Source of the DNA: Undaria pinnatifida
Taxonomy: Eukaryota; Sar; Phaeophyceae; Laminariales; Alariaceae
Direction: 5' to 3'
Assembly: GCA_012845835.1 (NCBI GenBank)
Contig: JABAKD010000029.1
Coordinates: 12,849,892 to 12,913,891, forward strand
Length of the DNA: 64,000 nucleotides
Shown here: positions 60,559-64,000 of the stretch, one piece after another
How positions within the stretch are numbered: position 1 is the stretch's first letter
Layout: every line of letters starts with the position of its first letter
Translations under genes and position numbers: made by a program
The notes under the pieces: generated by a model
The model's database searches: none
Told to the model about the DNA's origin: nothing
What the model saw: the letters and a program-made list of their open reading frames with translations, nothing else

Positions 60559-62114
60559 TCATTCTCCGCCACAGTGGGCGGGCACAGCAATCCCCGCGCG
60601 CTGGAGATACCCCGGCAGCAGCAAACCAAGAACAATCGAAGCCACCGCTACCGTGACGCTCAAAAACCTAACCGCCCCCTCTCCTGCGGTTGCTCCCTCC
60701 GCCGCGGGGTTTCCATTTCCACCCGCCGGTTTCCCAGAGGAAGCGCACAGCGCCATTGCCTGCACCATGATCAGCGCCCCGCCTGCCTCACGAGCTACCT
60801 CGCTGCTGAGGAACGACAAGATTATGCCTCCAGTTGCGCCGTCGGTGGAGTTAGAAGGGCTGCCTCGCGGAGCCAAGAAGGCGCTGTACCCCGCGAGCCC
60901 CAGGCACGCCGCTCCGTATGTCATTGCCACCCGCCTGTTGGGACGGTTACACGGTGCGGGCACCGGGATAGTTTTATCGAGGCTGTTGACTTGTTGCTAG
61001 TCGTCGGCAGAAGTACGGGTGTAGTGTATAGTTGTTGGGCTTCCGTCACTTACCGCTGAAGTACCGTACTTGAAATAAATTTGACACATTTGGGCGTCTA
61101 TGGTTCGAACTGCGGACAGCGGGTAGAGTATGGCTGTTCAATTTTCGCTAGCTACTCGTTGGCGACAGTGCTGCAAGTGAACGTATTGGGACTAAGTAAA
61201 TACCTGGTCGTTCGGCTGATCCTGCTCGTTGCTGAATGCACCATACGGAACAAACGCACTGGGGCGTCTATGGTTCGAGAAGGCAGACGCTCGGGTAGCT
61301 AATGGTTGCATTGCTGCGTCTTCGCCATTCGTTGGCAAAACAATGCTGCTACGAATGTACTTGGGAGTATCACACGCATCTTGCAAAGACGAGCTTCAAC
61401 GAAATTCCCGATACGACAGCCCAGGTTATCGTTGCAACACGAAAAACAAAACGTTCAGGGATTTTCGAATTACCTCGTACCAGCATGCTTACGTACGCGT
61501 GGGTGGGGCTGATGAATACTGCTGTACATGGAAGCGACCAGCTGTTGAGTCTGAATAACTAGGTGGTTGAATTGCGCGTTTGTTGGAGCTTCTTCCTAAG
61601 ACATTCCAGTGCAGTACATCTGCTAAAAAAAAGGTGATGAGAAAGGCACGCTGATTTTTCAGAAGCCCAAGAAATCCGGGAAACCGCTACCCTGAAGTAA
61701 AAGAATAACGCGCCTTCAATAGGAAAACTCAGCGTGGGTCATTATTTCTGGTTCTTATTAGGTGCCCTGCACTGAATGAAGTTAGCGCAGAAAACACGCC
61801 CTCCCAATTAAGAAACCCATTCTGGGGCAGTGTTCACCAGTATTGCTTTTCTTTACTTTTGTTGGTGTCTTTGGTGCAGCACCGTACCTGCGCGCCCATG
61901 AAACGTCCTTGTCCGCGCTCTCCGCTGCCGTGGCCGCTTCTCCTCCTCCTCCTCCTCCTCCTTGCAGTGCGGTCCAAACGCAGATAAGCGCGCCCAGCAC
62001 ATAAGCCGTAGACCACAGGGCCCAGTCCGGGTCATTGAGGTTCAGGTACGCGGCCAGGAAGAAGAACGAGCCGAGGGTCGCTGGCGCCACAACTTCCGAC
62101 GAGACGCCGAACAT
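60559..62114 (-). CDS. TMEM220: TMEM220-family membrane protein, two coding exons
   Basis: Minus strand: exon 1 coding 62114-61888 (donor GTACGG), exon 2 60934-60559 (acceptor CCCAACAG, stop TGA). The join AG/G is in phase, giving 200 residues. Residues 14-24 and 36-49 are membrane segments around the family signature YLNLNDPDWALW (23-34). Then come a Gly/Ala/Glu linker, YGAACLGLAGYSAFL, a helix EVAREAGGALIMVQAMALCA, SSGKPAGGNG, the last membrane segment FLSVTVAVASIVLGLLLPGY and a C-terminal PAHC. Order and spacing match vertebrate TMEM220 (about 160 residues) with extra linker sequence. The molecular function of the family is unknown. The exon has an acceptor-like CCGCCAG 11 bases before the ATG, so a 5' non-coding or short coding exon may lie upstream. 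Confidence 0.75.
61085..61375 (-). repeat. Tandem duplication in the TMEM220 intron, unit about 175 bp
   Basis: GGGCGTCTATGGTTCGAA-TGC, GCGGGTAGAGTATGG, CGTTGGCGACAGTGCTGC and GAACGTATTGGGA recur from 61262 as GGGGCGTCTATGGTTCGAGA, CTCGGGTAGCTAATGG, CGTTGGCAAAACAATGCTGC and GAATGTACTTGGGA. Confidence 0.6.
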
Positions 62115-62545
62115 TTTTTCAACTGGCGGGGGGAGGAACAGGGCCAACAAATGGGTTACTGTTTACATCATCGCCATGCTGGTCGAAAACTTCTTCGAGG
62201 ACTGCGACAGGGGGCGGGGGGCACGACAATTGAGAGACAGTGTCATAATATCGTATCATTTAGTTAACCCCTTCACTACCGTAAAATCGAATCCATTCAA
62301 ATTCCAAGTAGTTTGCCACCACTCGGGTGGAGTTCTTGAAGAGGAAAAACCTTAAAGAACTTGGCGGCGGGGAAAGGGAAGCATCTCGACAAAAAGTAAC
62401 GATTATCATACAGCGTCAGTCACACAGAGCAGCCCGGGTTACCGAAGTAGGTCATAGAGGTTGACGCCTCTACACCTGGAAACCCGTTTTTGGCCGCACT
62501 ATACTTGGAAATAGTGTAAGGAGGGGTTTGGGGACATTATATGGG
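62115..62545. other. Upstream flank of TMEM220
   Basis: Holds the proposed acceptor at 62123-62126 (minus strand) and a repeat related to 1560-1840 at 62455-62545 (CTGGAAACCCGTTTTTGG, GGGGTTTGGGGACAT). No promoter element was recognised. Confidence 0.35.
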
Positions 62546-62547
62546 TT

Positions 62548-62655
62548 AAGGTAAGCAGCCAGGAAACACAACACGCAGAGGGTCGGTCTAGCGCCGCAAC
62601 TTCCGACGAGACGCCATACATGTTGGCAAATGCGCGGGGAGGGACAGGTCCAATC
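62548..62655 (-). pseudogene. Ghost of TMEM220 exon 1
   Basis: On the minus strand, CATGTATGGCGTCTCGTCGG then AAGTTGCGGCGCTAGACCGA parallels the exon start (ATGTTCGGCGTCTCGTCGG, AAGTTGTGGCGCCAGCGACC). The first codons read MYGVSSEVAAL, then the frame shifts. The 5' side (GACCTGTCCCTCCCCGCGCA) also parallels the acceptor region. It lies about 0.5 kb upstream of the true exon. Confidence 0.7.
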
Positions 62656-63002
62656 ATTGCTTCAGACCTACGCATCAAAGTAATGCGTTTGCTTGTTTTC
62701 AGCTATTTTGGGGACTCCAGAGGCGCGAAGGGCGCCAAACAAAGACGGCTTACAGCATCGGCCTGCCGAGGGACGGGGGGGCGAATTTAGTACCGGTACT
62801 AACGGTACACTTCACGGCACCCCGACGATATGCACAACACCACCTGGTGAATGTATTCGTGCAGTGCCTTGAATTCCGACTACAATTCAGTCACACTGAC
62901 ACACGACACGTATGGAAGTACGTGGAAGTGCGGTGAATTTCAATGTTGCACATCGGCCCAGGCCGCATCCGACCCCAACCCCGAACCTAACCCTAACCAA
63001 CC

Positions 63003-63034
63003 ATTTTTGTTTGTTTTGTTTTGTTTTTTTTTTT

Positions 63035-63065
<31 letters not shown>

Positions 63066-63350
63066 TCGCACACTTCTACTTTTCAGCTTCTGGACAACAG
63101 CCGTGGTCACAGGCGTCGTCCCTTCTCCCCCCCGGTTCTTGCCTTCAAATTTTATCGCGCATAGGGTTCCAGCAATCTTACTGCTCGTTGATTTTTCATC
63201 GAGTGTTGTTGCTAACTCACGCTCTGGCGTTTTCCGCAAGTCAATTTGCGCGCAAGAAAAAAAAGTCCCCACGAATTTATACGAGAGGGGATTCGAACTC
63301 ACGAAACTGACCTATACCAGGCTCGAGGATAACCTGATACGCCACCGGGG
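63003..63350 (-). mobile_element. tRNA-derived SINE, copy 2, with A-rich tail
   Basis: On the minus strand, in order: GGTGGCGTATCAGGTTATCC (A-box-like), GTGAGTTCGAATCCCC (B-box), body GAGCGTGAGTTAGCAACAAC, TTTGAAGGCAAGAACCGGGG and CGCCTGTGACCACGGCTGTT, then an A-rich tail of about 60 bases interrupted by C (63003-63066 as T on plus). Internal RNA polymerase III promoter boxes plus an A-rich 3' tail define a SINE. The tail suggests retroposition by a partner LINE not present here. Confidence 0.75.
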
Positions 63351-63359
63351 CGACCATAA

Positions 63360-63830
63360 CCCTGACCCAACCAAGCCTAACCCTGACCCTTACCACAACA
63401 CGTTGGGGAGCAAACCCAGAGGGGCGGTCGCGTGGCCCCGCCACGTGATTCAGTCGCGTTTTCATGAAAAGCGCGGGGGGGCTAGTGGCCATCCTCGACC
63501 GATCAGACAGTGCTCATGCACGAGAAAAAATCACAAGCCAGTCGGACAACAAGATGTAGCACGGTGGTGTAGCACGAGAAAACTTACCGGGTTGTATTGC
63601 CCGCAAGGCCTGTCTCGTGCGCTGCAAGGATTTTTTTTGCAGGACACGATCGCGGGATGATGCCACGACCCGTGCTGCAGCACGCCCACCCTACATAGAC
63701 AGCATTGTAATGGTCCCAAGGCTGAATTCGTACTACTATTGCCGTACGACTGTCACAATGCAAGGTTTCTGCGCCGACGAGCATCGATGAATGAAATTGA
63801 TCCCAAGGTTGGGTGACCAATCAGGCGTCT
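63360..63830. other. 3' end region, nothing recognised
   Basis: A small CCTAACCCTGACCC patch occurs at 63355-63395, otherwise mixed. No supported exon. Confidence 0.35.
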
Positions 63831-63834
63831 GTCA

Positions 63835-64000
63835 AGGTCTTCCCACCACCAACGGCTCAATCGACCTACGGTACTCGTAGTCTTGCCAAGTCACAGCATT
63901 CCCATCCGGCCGAATCAACCTAGGGTCTTTTCAAGAACAGAGTTCAAGCCGGCCGAGTCGACCTACTGGTAGAGCCTTCACAAGCCACAGCATCCAAGCA
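63835..64000 (+). repeat. Tandem repeat, unit about 55 bp, running off the window
   Basis: Three units: ACGGCTCAATCGACCTACGG, then CAAGTCACAGCATTCCCATC; GGCCGAATCAACCTAGGGTC; GGCCGAGTCGACCTACTGGT, then CAAGCCACAGCATCCAAGC. Confidence 0.65.

Noticed and set aside
63280-63350. Functional tRNA gene on the minus strand
   Set aside because: A and B boxes are present but the acceptor stem does not pair and the sequence continues into a repeated body with an A-rich tail, so a SINE explains it better.

Overview
The window is nuclear DNA from a eukaryote with a large, repeat-rich genome. Genes are split into short exons (68 to about 570 bp) with GT-AG borders and one GC-AG border. They are separated by introns of 0.3 to 6.7 kb, and repeats fill both introns and intergenic DNA. 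There is no operon structure and there are no long uninterrupted ORFs except repeat artefacts. TTAGGG-type degenerate tracts, TTG microsatellites, intron density and protein divergence suggest a stramenopile, most likely a brown alga. That placement is inference only; no marker in the window fixes the taxon.

Four split genes can be supported. (1) 130-3464 (+): the last three exons of an unrecognised protein with a Ser/Arg/Gly-rich tail; its 5' part lies outside the window. (2) 14775-about 34302 (+): a mitochondrial trans-2-enoyl-CoA/ACP reductase (MECR/ETR1) reconstructed from nine exons that join in frame, with a targeting presequence; only its extreme C-terminus is uncertain. (3) 42802-54272 (+): a WD-repeat protein resembling WDR53, eight exons, 468 residues, all junctions in phase, ending in a basic low-complexity tail and a real stop. 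(4) 62114-60559 (-): a TMEM220-family membrane protein, two coding exons, 200 residues.

A tandem array of broken OTU-type cysteine-protease copies lies antisense inside the 6.7 kb MECR intron 8 (30.1-32.2 kb). The rest is mostly non-autonomous mobile DNA and tandem repeats: at least four MITE-like inverted-repeat families, a tRNA-derived SINE family (two clear copies, one with an A-rich tail), a 1.5 kb foldback array built from the palindrome GGAAGCTTCC, and many micro- and minisatellites.

The most unexpected pattern is 'exon ghosts'. Degenerate partial copies of real exons, often with their splice border, sit near the true exon: MECR exons 1, 3 (three times) and 4 (twice), WDR53 exon 4, TMEM220 exon 1, and probably the first exon of the 5' gene. 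They appear to be relics of local tandem duplication. No complete new defence or biosynthetic system was found. The 3465-14774, 34303-42801 and 54273-60558 stretches look intergenic and repeat-dominated.
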